Program-made: the position numbers and the translations under genes | From: Atopostipes sp963558565 | GTDB taxonomy: Bacteria; Bacillota; Bacilli; Lactobacillales; Carnobacteriaceae_A | Direction: 5' to 3' | DNA length: 60,077 nt | Assembly (NCBI GenBank): GCA_963558565.1 | Contig: CAUWGX010000011.1 | Span: forward strand, 1-60,077 | Shown here: in pieces, positions 8,533 through 16,890 of the stretch | Position numbering within the stretch: the stretch's first letter is position 1 | How the letters are laid out: each line of letters begins with the position of its first letter | The notes under the pieces: model-generated | Seen by the model: only the letters and a program-made list of their open reading frames with translations | What the model was told of the DNA's origin: nothing | Database searches by the model: none

Positions 8533-11500
8533 CTATATGCTATCTAGTTGTAACTGTCTGTCGCCTTCATCTAAAATGTTTTCCGCAAAGGCGGTGAAGT
8601 TCTGTCCGCCAATGTTTAAACGGAGGTATGCCGGTTGTTTACCTGTATTACTAATCTCATGTTTCACTTGCGTATTCACTGTCGGATTCGCTGTAGCTAA
8701 TTGACCTATCTTATTTGTGGATATATCAAAAGGATTCAAGTTAAATCGTGCGCCTTCTGCTACTTTGCGAGCACCGTCCAATGTGTTACTCATCGCTTTA
8801 TTAATTTCGTTTTCTCCTGCATAAATACCTTTTGCGATTTGCTCAGTAATACCATTCTTTTCTATTCCAACCATTGGTGAAGATTTATCTTTTGGAGGTG
8901 AGAACGGCAATAGATTTCTCGCTTTGGTTAGTACTCCACCAATTGCATCAGTAACATTACTAATTCCTGAGGTAATCCCTGAAGCTATGTTCTTAACAAT
9001 ATTGGTTCCGGCTTCTTTAAATTTACTAATGAAATCTGTAACAGTAGTCAAGGCGCTATTCATCCCGCTTGAAACAGCTGATTTTACGCTATTAAAGGCG
9101 CTTGATACTATTCCTCTCAAGCTATTAAATATGTTCGAGAATGTACTTTTAATACTGTTTAATACGTTAGTTACTACATTCTTAATGCCATTTATAATGG
9201 TCGTGATAGTAGCTTTAATAGCACTCCAGATTGAACTCGTTATACTGCTTATAGTACTAAACGTGTTCGAAGTTATACTCTGAATGGCGTTCCATACTGA
9301 AGTTATAATGCTTTTTATGCCGTTGACCACACTTGTAATCACAGATTTTATAGCGTTCCATGCGCCGGTCAAATCGCCTTGAATGGCGCTCATTACAGCG
9401 GTTATTATACCCTTGATTACATTCCAAACTGTTTGAATGATGGTCTTGATAACATTAACGACCGTATCTATAATTGTTTTAATATTTTCCCAAATAGTAT
9501 CGATAATCGTCATGATACCTTCCATGGCGCTTCGAATAGTTTCTTTAATACCTTCCCATTTTTCTCTTGTAATTTCTTTGATAGTTTCCCAAAAATTAGA
9601 AAACCATTCTTTCGTACTGTTCCATAAATTTTTAAAGAATTCAATGACTTGGTTCCATTTTTCTTGTATAGACTCCCAAATCGCCATAGCACCTTCTTGC
9701 ATAGATATCCATAATTCTTGGAACCATTCTTTTGTGCCTTCCCAAAGTTCTTGGAAGAATTCAACTGCCTGTTGCCATTTTTCTTGGATTCCTTCCCAAA
9801 TTTCAATGGCACCTTCTTGTATGGTCTCCCACAATTCTGCAAACCATTCTTTGACACCATTCCATAGTTCTTGGAAAAACAAGACGGTTTCATTCCAAAA
9901 CTCTACAATGGGGTTCCAAACCATCATGGCAAACTCAATTATGCTTTCCCATAGTTCTCTAAACCATTCAGAAACGCCTTCCCAGAGTTCAATGAACCAC
10001 TCTTTGACTTCGCCCCATTTCTCGACGATTGGCTCCCAAATGGCTACTGCCATTTCTTTCATTGATTCCCAGAGCGCTTGGAAAAATTCCTTTACACTTT
10101 CCCAAGTTTCAAAAAACCATTCTTTCACTTCTTGCCATTTTTCAACAAGAGGTTCCCAGACCATCAACGCAGTTTCTTTCATGTCTTCCCACAATTCGGA
10201 GAAGAATTCTGATAAGTCTGCCCAGACTTCTTGGAAATATTCTTTAATTTCTTGCCACTTCTCTTGCAGCGGTTCCCAAATGATTAAGGCTACCTCTACA
10301 ATTTCATCCCAAATCATAGAGAAAAATTCTTTAACACCTTCCCAAATGTTTTGGAACGTTTCTTTCATGCTTTCCCATTTTTCTTGGATAGGTTCCCAAA
10401 TTTCTTGTGCTTTTTCTTTTATTGATTCCCATATTTCGGAGAACCATTCTTTAACAGAGTCCCAAGTTGCTTGTCCTGCTTCACTGATTGAACTCCACTT
10501 GTCTGATAACCAACTTCCTATGCTATCCCAGATTTCTTTAGCACCATCACTAATAGAAGTCCAAGTTTCACTAAACCAATCGGCTACTGAACCCCAAATT
10601 TCTTTGGCTCCATCAGTAATAGATTCCCATGTATTTGATAACCAATCACCTAACGCACCCCAAATTTCTTTGGCGCCGCTACTGATTGAATCCCACGTTT
10701 CTGAAAGATAGGCTTTTATTCCGTTCCAAGTGTCTGAAGTCCATTTTTTAATGTTATTCCAAACTTCTGAAATTTTATTTCCTAACAGTGCAGCCTTTTC
10801 CTTGATTGTATCCCAATTCGCCCATAGCGCGATACCAGCTGCAACTAGTGCCACAAAAATTGCTATCACTAAGCCAACTGGACTAAATAAAAGCGTGAAC
10901 GCACCAACCAATAAGCTGATTCCTTCAGTGAGCACTCCGACTATCCAAATCACTGGGCCAACCGCCGCTGCAATACCTGCAATAATAATTATCCACTGTT
11001 TTGTTTCGTCGCTCGATTCAGTAAATTTGTTGACTAAATCTGTGACCCACTCAATCAAATCTCTAAGCGGACCTTCTCCCATTTCGTAAAACTCAATAGA
11101 TAAGCCCTCTATTGCTGATTTCATTTCCCTAAACGCACCAGCGACACTATCTTCCATTGTGTCAGCCATTTCTGCGGCTGTACCTTCTGAGTTTGACAGC
11201 TCATTAGAGAACATCCCCAACTCTTCCGAACCTTCTCCAATTAAAATGCTCCACGCACTCATTGCATCGCTTCCGAACACTGTTTCCAAAGCTGCTGTTC
11301 TTTGTGAGTCACTCATTCCGTCAAGTCCACTTTCTAATTCGCCAATAATTGAAGGTAAATCTTTCATCTTACCGTTCGCATCAAATACTTCAATCCCCAG
11401 CTCATTCATTAAATCGGCCGCTTGATCCGTTGGCGCTGCTAAACTTTGAATACCCTTCCTTAATTGTCGTCCAGCCTGACCACCTTGAATACCTGCATCA

Positions 11501-12144
11501 CCTAAGAATCCAATAGCCGCGGTAGTATCTTCAATAGAAATGCCTAAGTCACTCGCAACTGGTGCAACGTATTTCATGGCTTCCCCAAGACTTTCTACAT
11601 CAACGTTGGAATCAGCGCTTGCTCGTGCGAGAATGTCGACAATTCGACCCGTCTCGTCAGCCTCCATCTTGAATCCACTTAGGATGTTTGAAGTAATATC
11701 AGCTGCATCTCCCAAATCAACCGCTCCAGCAGCCGCTAAACTTAACACTTCGGGTATTGCTACCATGATTTCATCGGTTTCAAATCCTGCACGTGCTAGC
11801 ATCTCCATGCCTTCAGCCGCTTCACTTGCACTAAACCTTGTGGATTTACCCATGTCTTTTGCTAACTCACGAAGATTATCCAATTCGTCGCCTGTTGCAC
11901 GAGTAACTGCCTGAACTGTCTGCATTTGGTCGTCAAACTTAGCACCAGTAACTGCTACTGCAGTCGCTACTCCCATGATTGGGAGCGTAACTCTTTTAGT
12001 CATTGTAGAACCAATGTCTCGCATGTTTTTCCCTACGTCGTTTAGTTTCTTTGTAGCTTCTTGCGCTTGCGCAAAAGCTTTCTGAAATTGACTTACGCCA
12101 CTCGCTTTAAATACCGCTTCAATTGTTTGTGATTGTGTAGCCAT
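8533..12144 (-). CDS. Tape measure protein
   Basis: 1203 residues, the length ruler of the tail. Residues 1-340 are the conserved TP901-type tape measure domain (FDDQMQTVQAVTRATGDE, STRFSASEAAEGMEMLARAGF). A hydrophobic segment lies near 395-450. From about 470 to 900 the chain is made of Trp-rich units of about 40 residues (WEP..EKW.EVKEWF.ELWE) with tryptophans mostly 11 residues apart, i.e. hendecad helices. A second repetitive region (IKSIITSVWNAI) and an LPFSPPKD motif follow. A usual rule of about 1.5 angstrom per residue would give a tail near 180 nm; this is a rule-of-thumb inference. Repeat number could change tail length. Confidence 0.92.
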   Translation of the reverse strand: MATQSQTIEAVFKASGVSQFQKAFAQAQEATKKLNDVGKNMRDIGSTMTKRVTLPIMGVATAVAVTGAKFDDQMQTVQAVTRATGDELDNLRELAKDMGKSTRFSASEAAEGMEMLARAGFETDEIMVAIPEVLSLAAAGAVDLGDAADITSNILSGFKMEADETGRIVDILARASADSNVDVESLGEAMKYVAPVASDLGISIEDTTAAIGFLGDAGIQGGQAGRQLRKGIQSLAAPTDQAADLMNELGIEVFDANGKMKDLPSIIGELESGLDGMSDSQRTAALETVFGSDAMSAWSILIGEGSEELGMFSNELSNSEGTAAEMADTMEDSVAGAFREMKSAIEGLSIEFYEMGEGPLRDLIEWVTDLVNKFTESSDETKQWIIIIAGIAAAVGPVIWIVGVLTEGISLLVGAFTLLFSPVGLVIAIFVALVAAGIALWANWDTIKEKAALLGNKISEVWNNIKKWTSDTWNGIKAYLSETWDSISSGAKEIWGALGDWLSNTWESITDGAKEIWGSVADWFSETWTSISDGAKEIWDSIGSWLSDKWSSISEAGQATWDSVKEWFSEIWESIKEKAQEIWEPIQEKWESMKETFQNIWEGVKEFFSMIWDEIVEVALIIWEPLQEKWQEIKEYFQEVWADLSEFFSELWEDMKETALMVWEPLVEKWQEVKEWFFETWESVKEFFQALWESMKEMAVAIWEPIVEKWGEVKEWFIELWEGVSEWFRELWESIIEFAMMVWNPIVEFWNETVLFFQELWNGVKEWFAELWETIQEGAIEIWEGIQEKWQQAVEFFQELWEGTKEWFQELWISMQEGAMAIWESIQEKWNQVIEFFKNLWNSTKEWFSNFWETIKEITREKWEGIKETIRSAMEGIMTIIDTIWENIKTIIDTVVNVIKTIIQTVWNVIKGIITAVMSAIQGDLTGAWNAIKSVITSVVNGIKSIITSVWNAIQSITSNTFSTISSITSSIWSAIKATITTIINGIKNVVTNVLNSIKSTFSNIFNSLRGIVSSAFNSVKSAVSSGMNSALTTVTDFISKFKEAGTNIVKNIASGITSGISNVTDAIGGVLTKARNLLPFSPPKDKSSPMVGIEKNGITEQIAKGIYAGENEINKAMSNTLDGARKVAEGARFNLNPFDISTNKIGQLATANPTVNTQVKHEISNTGKQPAYLRLNIGGQNFTAFAENILDEGDRQLQLDSI

Positions 12145-12157
12145 ATTTTCCCCCTTT

Positions 12158-12852
12158 CTATAAACTGTTCGCCTGAACGATTAAATTAATCGTGGCTTTT
12201 TCTTCTTCTGTCTTTTCTGGTTTCAATATTTTGTTTACCTGTTCTTCATAATTAAAGAAATCATCAAACTTCTGATAAACGGGCACTTCTTTTTTACCTA
12301 CTTGTTTTGTTGATTTAGCTACTTGATTTACGAATGCCTGCAAGTGAATATCTCTATCTTTGTCTACTTGTTTTAATGCGTAAGCTTTCATAAGTACGCT
12401 ATACTCGTAAGGTGTAAAGTCATGCGCTTCGTCTATGTTTTGACAATTTAAAAAGCGGAAACAATTTAAATAAAACTGTTCCCACTCTTCTTCATATGTT
12501 AGTCTTGGTTTTCTTTTGTCTGTTTCTGGAATTTCTTCAGAGTCGACTTGATCATGCCAGATTTTCCCATTTCATCTTTCAGTTGTTCAAATAATGGTTC
12601 TAATTCGCCCTGTTCTTCTGAATAATCTTCAATATATGTTTCAATATCTTTTCGACTAACGCCCTTTGTACCCGCGTAAATAACCTCGATAAGTGCCTCA
12701 GGTTGATATTGGTCTAAGAATGTATAAGCCATATTGATTCCAAAGCCCATCTTCATCCCGTTTTGTTCAAACTTATATTTCTCATCTAGTGCACGAATAA
12801 ATCCAAAGCCAAATTTTAATTGCTGTTCTTTTCCATTAATTGTTAATTCCAT
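12158..12852 (-). CDS. Tail assembly chaperone GT, -1 frameshift product
   Basis: The long form of the tail chaperone, about 231 residues: 97 from the G frame up to codon AAA at 12562-12564, then 134 in the -1 frame to the stop at 12158. The -1 frame is open throughout and reads KIWHDQVDSEEIPETDKRK, then ...TPYEYSVLMKAYALK, a typical T-domain pattern. An ATG-initiated ORF at 12158-12391 is only the tail of this frame and has no good ribosome site. GT recruits the tape measure protein in lambda-like assembly. The gene sits directly upstream of the tape measure, as expected. Confidence 0.8.
12499..12852 (-). CDS. Tail assembly chaperone G (short form)
   Basis: 117 residues, beginning ELTINGKEQQLKFGFGFIRAL, the usual opening of gpG-like tail chaperones in Firmicutes siphophages, and ending at TAA 12499-12501. 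It coats the tape measure during tail assembly together with the frameshifted GT form. GGAGG lies before the ATG. A terminator stands just upstream, between the major tail gene and this one, which may keep chaperone levels low compared with tail tube protein. Confidence 0.82.
   Translation of the reverse strand: MELTINGKEQQLKFGFGFIRALDEKYKFEQNGMKMGFGINMAYTFLDQYQPEALIEVIYAGTKGVSRKDIETYIEDYSEEQGELEPLFEQLKDEMGKSGMIKSTLKKFQKQTKENQD
12562..12568 (-). promoter_or_regulatory. Ribosomal -1 frameshift site GGGAAAA
   Basis: On the coding strand the bases read G GGA AAA in the G frame, a canonical X XXY YYZ heptamer like lambda's GGGAAAG. A -1 slip lets both tRNAs re-pair and opens the T frame, which stays open for 134 codons. 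I did not identify a downstream pseudoknot by eye. Confidence 0.78.
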
Positions 12853-12882
12853 TTAAAAATCCTCCTATAAGTAAAAAACTAT

Positions 12883-12908
12883 AAAAAAAGAGGGGAAATA
12901 ATCCCCTC
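12883..12908 (-). terminator. Terminator after the major tail gene
   Basis: A 7-bp stem (12890-12896 with 12902-12908, GAGGGGA/TCCCCTC in plus-strand reading) with a 5-base loop is followed on the minus strand by a run of seven T. It lies between the major tail protein and the G chaperone, so it would reduce expression of genes beyond the abundant tube protein. Confidence 0.85.
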
Positions 12909-12977
12909 CGTTTACTCCAATCCAACATCTGCCCCATCAACGGTCGGTTCGATGTTTAAAACCTCTGGTTCTTCTGT

Positions 12978-13484
12978 TCAAACTGTCTCCATTGGTTGTA
13001 CAAACTCTTGGTCTTCTGAAATTGTCTGTAGGATGGCTAATAACTCGGGCGTAACCTCAACTTCTCCCGCAATTACCTTTCCATCTACTTCTGTTTCAAT
13101 CGTGACTTCTACGTTTCCATCTGAACCAGCAGATTTACCAACATTGTTCACGAAATCTGTCGAGTAGTCTCCCGGTATAGTCGAGCCCTCCTCAATAGCC
13201 GTACGGTTAATTTCCCACAATTCTAGACGCTTGGGGTCGTCATCACGTACAAGTTGCTGAAGCTCTCTTACGTATTCATCATCTTGTGCTAAATAGCTTG
13301 TTAATGAATGTGTACCCTCATACGCACCAGCAGACTTTACGTTCCCGTCTTTTGTTGGTTCGGTTGTGAATTCTCTGGATTCGTCTGTACTTCCATCTGT
13401 TTGATAGGCTAGTTTCCAAGCGTTGCCCGATTCGCCCTCAATTCTAAATAAAAATATGTTGTTAATTGCACTTACTGTTGACAT
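12978..13484 (-). CDS. Major tail tube protein
   Basis: 168 residues, like TP901-1-type major tail proteins (Phage_tail_2), beginning TVSAINNIFLFRIEGESGN after AAAGGAG and ATG. The beta-rich chain fits a tail tube protomer, and the gene lies between the tail terminator gene and the G/GT chaperone. The ORF ends in TGA at 12978-12980, but the same frame continues for 21 coding-like codons (TEEPEVLNIEPTVDGADVGL) to a TAA at 12912-12914 directly before the terminator. So either the gene has a late nonsense change or a 190-residue readthrough form is made. Confidence 0.88.
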   Translation of the reverse strand: MSTVSAINNIFLFRIEGESGNAWKLAYQTDGSTDESREFTTEPTKDGNVKSAGAYEGTHSLTSYLAQDDEYVRELQQLVRDDDPKRLELWEINRTAIEEGSTIPGDYSTDFVNNVGKSAGSDGNVEVTIETEVDGKVIAGEVEVTPELLAILQTISEDQEFVQPMETV

Positions 13485-13496
13485 TGAATCTCTCCT

Positions 13497-13871
13497 TTAA
13501 ATTTTAATATCTGTCTCCAAAATCCCATGCCACAAATCGCTACCTGTCGAATTGTCTGGCAATACTTGTACCGAAATATCCTCGCCATTGACTTTAAACT
13601 CATTGATAATGCTAAGTTCCACATTACGCATCATCTTTGCCAATGAGCCTCTTTTGCGCCATTCGTTATGCCAAAAATGAACGGTTATTTGTGTGCGTTT
13701 GTTGTAGTAATCTTTGTGCTCACGGAAATTCTGAGAAAACTGCTCTCCTAATACGATAAAAGGATATTCCGCCTTGCTATCTGGTAGATAGTCATAAACG
13801 GAATACCCTAGTTCATCGCATATTCTTCTAATTTGTGTGTATATCTTTTGTTCTGGTGAAATTTGAATCAC
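13497..13871 (-). CDS. Tail terminator/completion protein (DUF3168-like)
   Basis: 124 residues. The pattern YTQIRRICDELGYSVYDYLP, then YPFIVLGEQ and TQITVHFWHNEWRKRG, is that of small tail-completion or neck proteins (DUF3168/gpU-like) that cap the tail tube and join it to the head. Position between the HK97-gp10-like gene and the major tail gene agrees. It follows the upstream gene with no spacer. The exact subfamily is uncertain. Confidence 0.75.
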   Translation of the reverse strand: MIQISPEQKIYTQIRRICDELGYSVYDYLPDSKAEYPFIVLGEQFSQNFREHKDYYNKRTQITVHFWHNEWRKRGSLAKMMRNVELSIINEFKVNGEDISVQVLPDNSTGSDLWHGILETDIKI

Positions 13872-14207
13872 CTACTTTTTCAATAGTCTTTCCATGTCTT
13901 TATAAAACATTGGACGTTGTTCATATAAGCTCGGTCTCATGAAAGGGGTTCCAGATTGAAATCTCGTTCCATATTCTTGGTATATTGCATATTCAACATC
14001 TGTATAGACTCGACCGGTTAAACCGCCATCTGAAAACTCTGTTGTTATCGAACGTCTTAAATGCCCTGTGTCTACGGCGACCTTTCGACTAGCTTTCTGG
14101 TGCATTTCAGTTGTATTAACTTTTACTGCATTTTGAATGTCTTTTAAACTCGCGACTTCTTTCAACATCTTCTGCATTTCCTTAACTCCACGAATCTCCA
14201 CGCTCAT
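13872..14207 (-). CDS. HK97 gp10-like head-tail protein
   Basis: 111 residues. The pattern of a helical start (EMQKMLKEVASLKDIQNAV), then KVAVDTGHLRRSITTEF, YAIYQEYGTRFQSGTPFMRP, is diagnostic of HK97-gp10-like proteins. They act at the head-tail joint, probably in tail completion. The gene overlaps the preceding head-closure gene by four bases, so translation is coupled. Confidence 0.87.
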   Translation of the reverse strand: MSVEIRGVKEMQKMLKEVASLKDIQNAVKVNTTEMHQKASRKVAVDTGHLRRSITTEFSDGGLTGRVYTDVEYAIYQEYGTRFQSGTPFMRPSLYEQRPMFYKDMERLLKK

Positions 14208-14506
14208 AGTTGTTCACTCAAGTTAAACGCTTGATCATTTCTAAAGGTTCTAAAGGCATCCACGTTGTATTTCTTATCGCCAACCTCAATGTAGTCGAAC
14301 GATTCATCATACTTCCCTTGTATGCGAACGGTTATCGCACCTTGCTTTAAAGCGCCATAAATCAACTGCATACGCTCTGTGCCTGTGTCCGATACATTTG
14401 CCCACGCTTTGTGTTTAATCGGCTCAGTCGCTATATAATCGCCTGTCGCATAGTCATATTCATCTTCGCCTTCTTTGACGAAATAAATAGGTGTTGAATA
14501 CCTCAT
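14204..14506 (-). CDS. Head closure protein (SPP1 gp16/HK97 gp7-like)
   Basis: 100 residues, beta-rich: GEDEYDYATGDYIATEP, KHKAWANVSDTGTERMQLIYG, then VRIQGKYDESFDYIEVGDKKY. This is the usual shape of head-closure or stopper proteins that plug the connector after DNA packaging. It overlaps both neighbours (connector upstream, gp10-like downstream) by four bases, giving a tightly coupled connector cluster. Confidence 0.8.
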   Translation of the reverse strand: MRYSTPIYFVKEGEDEYDYATGDYIATEPIKHKAWANVSDTGTERMQLIYGALKQGAITVRIQGKYDESFDYIEVGDKKYNVDAFRTFRNDQAFNLSEQL

Positions 14507-14823
14507 AAAAAGTACACCACCCCAGGCTTACGTGGTGGCTCCGGCTCTTGCGCATCCAAATAAGCAACGATTGCCGATTCATAAGGTGCTAGTTCATCGC
14601 CGTCAATATAGGTTACCGAATGACCCTCCACACTTTCGGACTTCATACCTTCTGAGCCGATACGGTTAAATCTGCGAATGGTTGCTTCATCCACGATATA
14701 TTCTAGCTCAGCTGGTATTTCTGTATCTTTAATTCGGTGCAACAATCGTTCAGCTATATTATTATAAATAGCCTCAACTTGTGGATTGTTGCCTGTTAAT
14801 TGCTTTACATAGTCTAGTGACAT
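14503..14823 (-). CDS. Head-tail connector/adaptor protein
   Basis: 106 residues, with a helical start (LDYVKQLTGNNPQVEAIYNNI) and the RFNRIGSEGMKSESVEGHS segment seen in phage head-tail connector proteins (gp6/gp15-like). It would extend the portal ring. It ends overlapping the head-closure gene by four bases. Just upstream lies the Ig-like domain gene, which is unusual at this site. Confidence 0.78.
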   Translation of the reverse strand: MSLDYVKQLTGNNPQVEAIYNNIAERLLHRIKDTEIPAELEYIVDEATIRRFNRIGSEGMKSESVEGHSVTYIDGDELAPYESAIVAYLDAQEPEPPRKPGVVYFL

Positions 14824-14834
14824 TTAATCACCTC

Positions 14835-15287
14835 TTATTCTTCTGGTTCTGGTTCAGGTTCGGGTTCGGTAACATTAACCGTTGCCGTGTCGGTGTGGTT
14901 ACCATCAACTGTTTTAACTGTGATAGTTGCTTTGCCTTCACCAATAGCCGTAACCAAACCGCTAGCATTTACAGTTGCTACTGCATCATCGTCTGATGTG
15001 TAAGTAACAGTCTTATCGGTAGCGTTTGCTGGTTCTACTGTTGCATTTAACTGTCGTGTTCCGTCAACTTCTAAATTATTTGTTTTAGGCGCAACAGTAA
15101 CGCTTGTAACCTTGATTGGTAATGTTTTAAAAGCTGGAATATCCACACGCTCAGATTCTTTTTCATCTTCTACTCGTACAGCCTGATATGTGCCTTTCAC
15201 AACTTGTGTGTCAGGTTCGATACCAGTAATTGTAAGAGGACTCTCGCCCTCTACAATCAATTCATCATTTTTGTAGATTCTAAACAT
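14835..15287 (-). CDS. Ig-like (BIG_2) domain head decoration candidate
   Basis: 150 residues. The first 50 form a small beta domain (FRIYKNDELIVEGES). Residues about 53-138 are a bacterial Ig-like BIG_2 domain (VTSVTVAPKTNNLEVDGT, SDDDAVATVNASGLVTAIG, GKATITVKTVDG). A proline-glutamate tail (EPEPEPEPEE) ends it. Ig domains on phage heads and tails are thought to bind cell-surface or mucus sugars. The ATG has AGGAGGA upstream. Its frame continues upstream through a TAG, four codons before the ATG, into the -1 frame of the capsid gene's 3' end, so it may be a split-off of a capsid-Ig fusion. The role is inferred. Confidence 0.8.
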   Translation of the reverse strand: MFRIYKNDELIVEGESPLTITGIEPDTQVVKGTYQAVRVEDEKESERVDIPAFKTLPIKVTSVTVAPKTNNLEVDGTRQLNATVEPANATDKTVTYTSDDDAVATVNASGLVTAIGEGKATITVKTVDGNHTDTATVNVTEPEPEPEPEE

Positions 15288-15296
15288 TGAGTCCTC

Positions 15297-15364
15297 CTAT
15301 TCTAAATTAATGACTGCCCCGCCAGTCGTGGCTGTAACGTCTGCTATTTCGGGGACTGTTATTC
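15297..15364 (-). other. Coding-like -1 frame extension of the capsid gene
   Basis: After GGGGG at the end of the capsid gene the -1 frame is open and reads GGITVPEIADVTATTGGAVI then NLE and TAG at 15297-15299. It has protein-like composition and no start codon or ribosome site of its own. It is in frame with the BIG_2 ORF that starts four codons after the TAG. The slip site is a G5 run but not a perfect heptamer. It could be a programmed shift or an indel relic. Confidence 0.45.
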
Positions 15365-16243
15365 CCCCGCTGTCAAAGGAACTTTAATAACTCCATCTAC
15401 ACGTTCTGGGAACATTAACACGCCACTCATAACTAATGTTTGTTGCGTTGCTGATTCATCATGAACAAAGTGTTTCATGCCTAAGTATCCAGTAGAATCA
15501 GATACTAAACCAAACGCACGTCCATACTCTCCATTTGCTGGAATGTATGCAATTTGTAAGTTTTCTGGTGCTGTCGCATAGATAGAACCACGCTCAACTT
15601 GTGTAGAAGTGAATACAGTTGTTCCTGTTGCGTCTGTGTAGTAATTCAAACCGAATCGAGTTTCTAAAGTTAACTCTTTGTTTGCGATTGTTTCTGCTAC
15701 ATCTAATGGATGTGCGAATACAACCGTTCCAGTTACGTCATCTTCAAACGCTACTTGTACAGCACCCCAAGCCGAAGCTAAAGCACCTTGTAAGCCGTCT
15801 GATAAGTTTTCTGTTTCTTGCCCAGCTTGTACCATTGCGAACAAGTCATCACGAATGCCTTTTTGAATTTCACCAACCAAAGCATCGTCTGTTAAGTTAA
15901 TTGCTTGATCGATTCCATAACGTTGGATAGCTTCTGCCGATGTTGCTTTACGATATTTCTTTAACTTGATTTCTTTCTCAGAGTGAGGTTGTGGCGTTAC
16001 TTTAGATAGTGGAATGATATCTCCTTCTGCTACATCGCCATCTGCTAAGTCTACCTCTGGTTTCGTGTACAACTGAATTTTAAAGCCTTCTTGTACTGCA
16101 AATGGACGTGTGACTCCTAATGCCTCTGCGAATCCTGTCAATTCATCTGCAAAACGATTTGAGTAATCAACTGACTTCTCGATAAAGTTCCCTAATACCG
16201 CCTGTGTTTGTAAGTTTGTTTCTGGAAAATCTTGTGCTGCCAT
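15359..16243 (-). CDS. Major capsid protein
   Basis: 294 residues, beginning AAQDFPETNLQTQAVLGNFI, typical of siphophage major capsid proteins that follow a DUF4355 scaffold gene. The internal pattern (EIKLKKYRKATSAEAIQRYG and DDLFAMVQAGQETENLSDG) fits the HK97-fold capsid group, assigned here by context and style. It forms the icosahedral shell. It ends ..VPLTAGE and TAA, but a -1 shift on the G5 run just before the stop would extend it by about 22 residues. No N-terminal protease gene is visible, so assembly should rely on the separate scaffold. Confidence 0.88.
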   Translation of the reverse strand: MAAQDFPETNLQTQAVLGNFIEKSVDYSNRFADELTGFAEALGVTRPFAVQEGFKIQLYTKPEVDLADGDVAEGDIIPLSKVTPQPHSEKEIKLKKYRKATSAEAIQRYGIDQAINLTDDALVGEIQKGIRDDLFAMVQAGQETENLSDGLQGALASAWGAVQVAFEDDVTGTVVFAHPLDVAETIANKELTLETRFGLNYYTDATGTTVFTSTQVERGSIYATAPENLQIAYIPANGEYGRAFGLVSDSTGYLGMKHFVHDESATQQTLVMSGVLMFPERVDGVIKVPLTAGE

Positions 16244-16263
16244 AATTTATCTGCTCCTTTTTC

Positions 16264-16890
16264 TTATTGAAATAATTGTATGTTTTCTCTAATTGCTTTT
16301 TGTCGTTCCGTTGTATCTTCGATTGCTAAAATGCTTTCTTTGGTTAAACCACTAGTGTTTAAGTTTGCCTTTGGTGCACGACCAGACAACAGCTCTTTTT
16401 GTGCTGTCTTCTTTAAAGCTTCGTTGTTAGCAGTCATAATATCGCTGAACGCTTCAACTTTATCTTCTAGCGACTTGTACTTTCCTGTATCTAAAAGAAT
16501 GTGGACGAACTCTTGATTGATTTCTTTTTCTGACAATTGAGATTGAACTTTCAACGTGTTTTCACGCAACTCCAATTCTTCCTCACGATCAGTTAGTTCT
16601 TGCAATCTGCGTTCTCGCTCTTCTTCTTCTTTTTGTTGTCTATAAGAAAGTTGTTCTTCTTCAGGCATTTGTGATGTCCGTATTTCTTCCAGCTCTTGCT
16701 GAATGCTCGAAATCGTATCTTTAAGCGCACCTACTTCTTTTTGGTGTTGCTTTTCTTTTCTATCCAAGCGACTTTTCATCGTTTGCTTTGATACAACTTC
16801 TTCCTGTTGTTGTTCAGTAGATTCTTGAGTGTCGACTTCCTCTTGTTCTACTTCTTCAACAACTTCTTCATTTTTGATTTCTTCTGCCAT
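16264..16890 (-). CDS. Capsid scaffold protein (DUF4355-like)
   Basis: 208 residues from ATG 16890, chosen because TAGGAG stands 9 bases upstream; a GTG at 16899 would leave no spacer. The chain is very acidic at the N-terminus (EEIKNEEVVEEVEQEEVDTQ) and then a long coiled coil (SRLDRKEKQHQKEVG to EELELRENTLKVQSQL), with a short basic C-terminal region. This is the build of internal scaffold proteins (DUF4355) that guide capsid assembly and then leave. It lies directly upstream of the capsid gene. Confidence 0.85.
   Translation of the reverse strand: MAEEIKNEEVVEEVEQEEVDTQESTEQQQEEVVSKQTMKSRLDRKEKQHQKEVGALKDTISSIQQELEEIRTSQMPEEEQLSYRQQKEEEERERRLQELTDREEELELRENTLKVQSQLSEKEINQEFVHILLDTGKYKSLEDKVEAFSDIMTANNEALKKTAQKELLSGRAPKANLNTSGLTKESILAIEDTTERQKAIRENIQLFQ

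Noticed and set aside
9437..10711. 424-codon plus-strand ORF
   Set aside because: It is an antisense shadow of the tape measure repeats; no ribosome site, biased composition and full overlap with a well-supported gene.
12158..12391. Separate 77-residue gene
   Set aside because: No ribosome site, and its frame continues upstream to the G slip site, so it is the end of the GT fusion.
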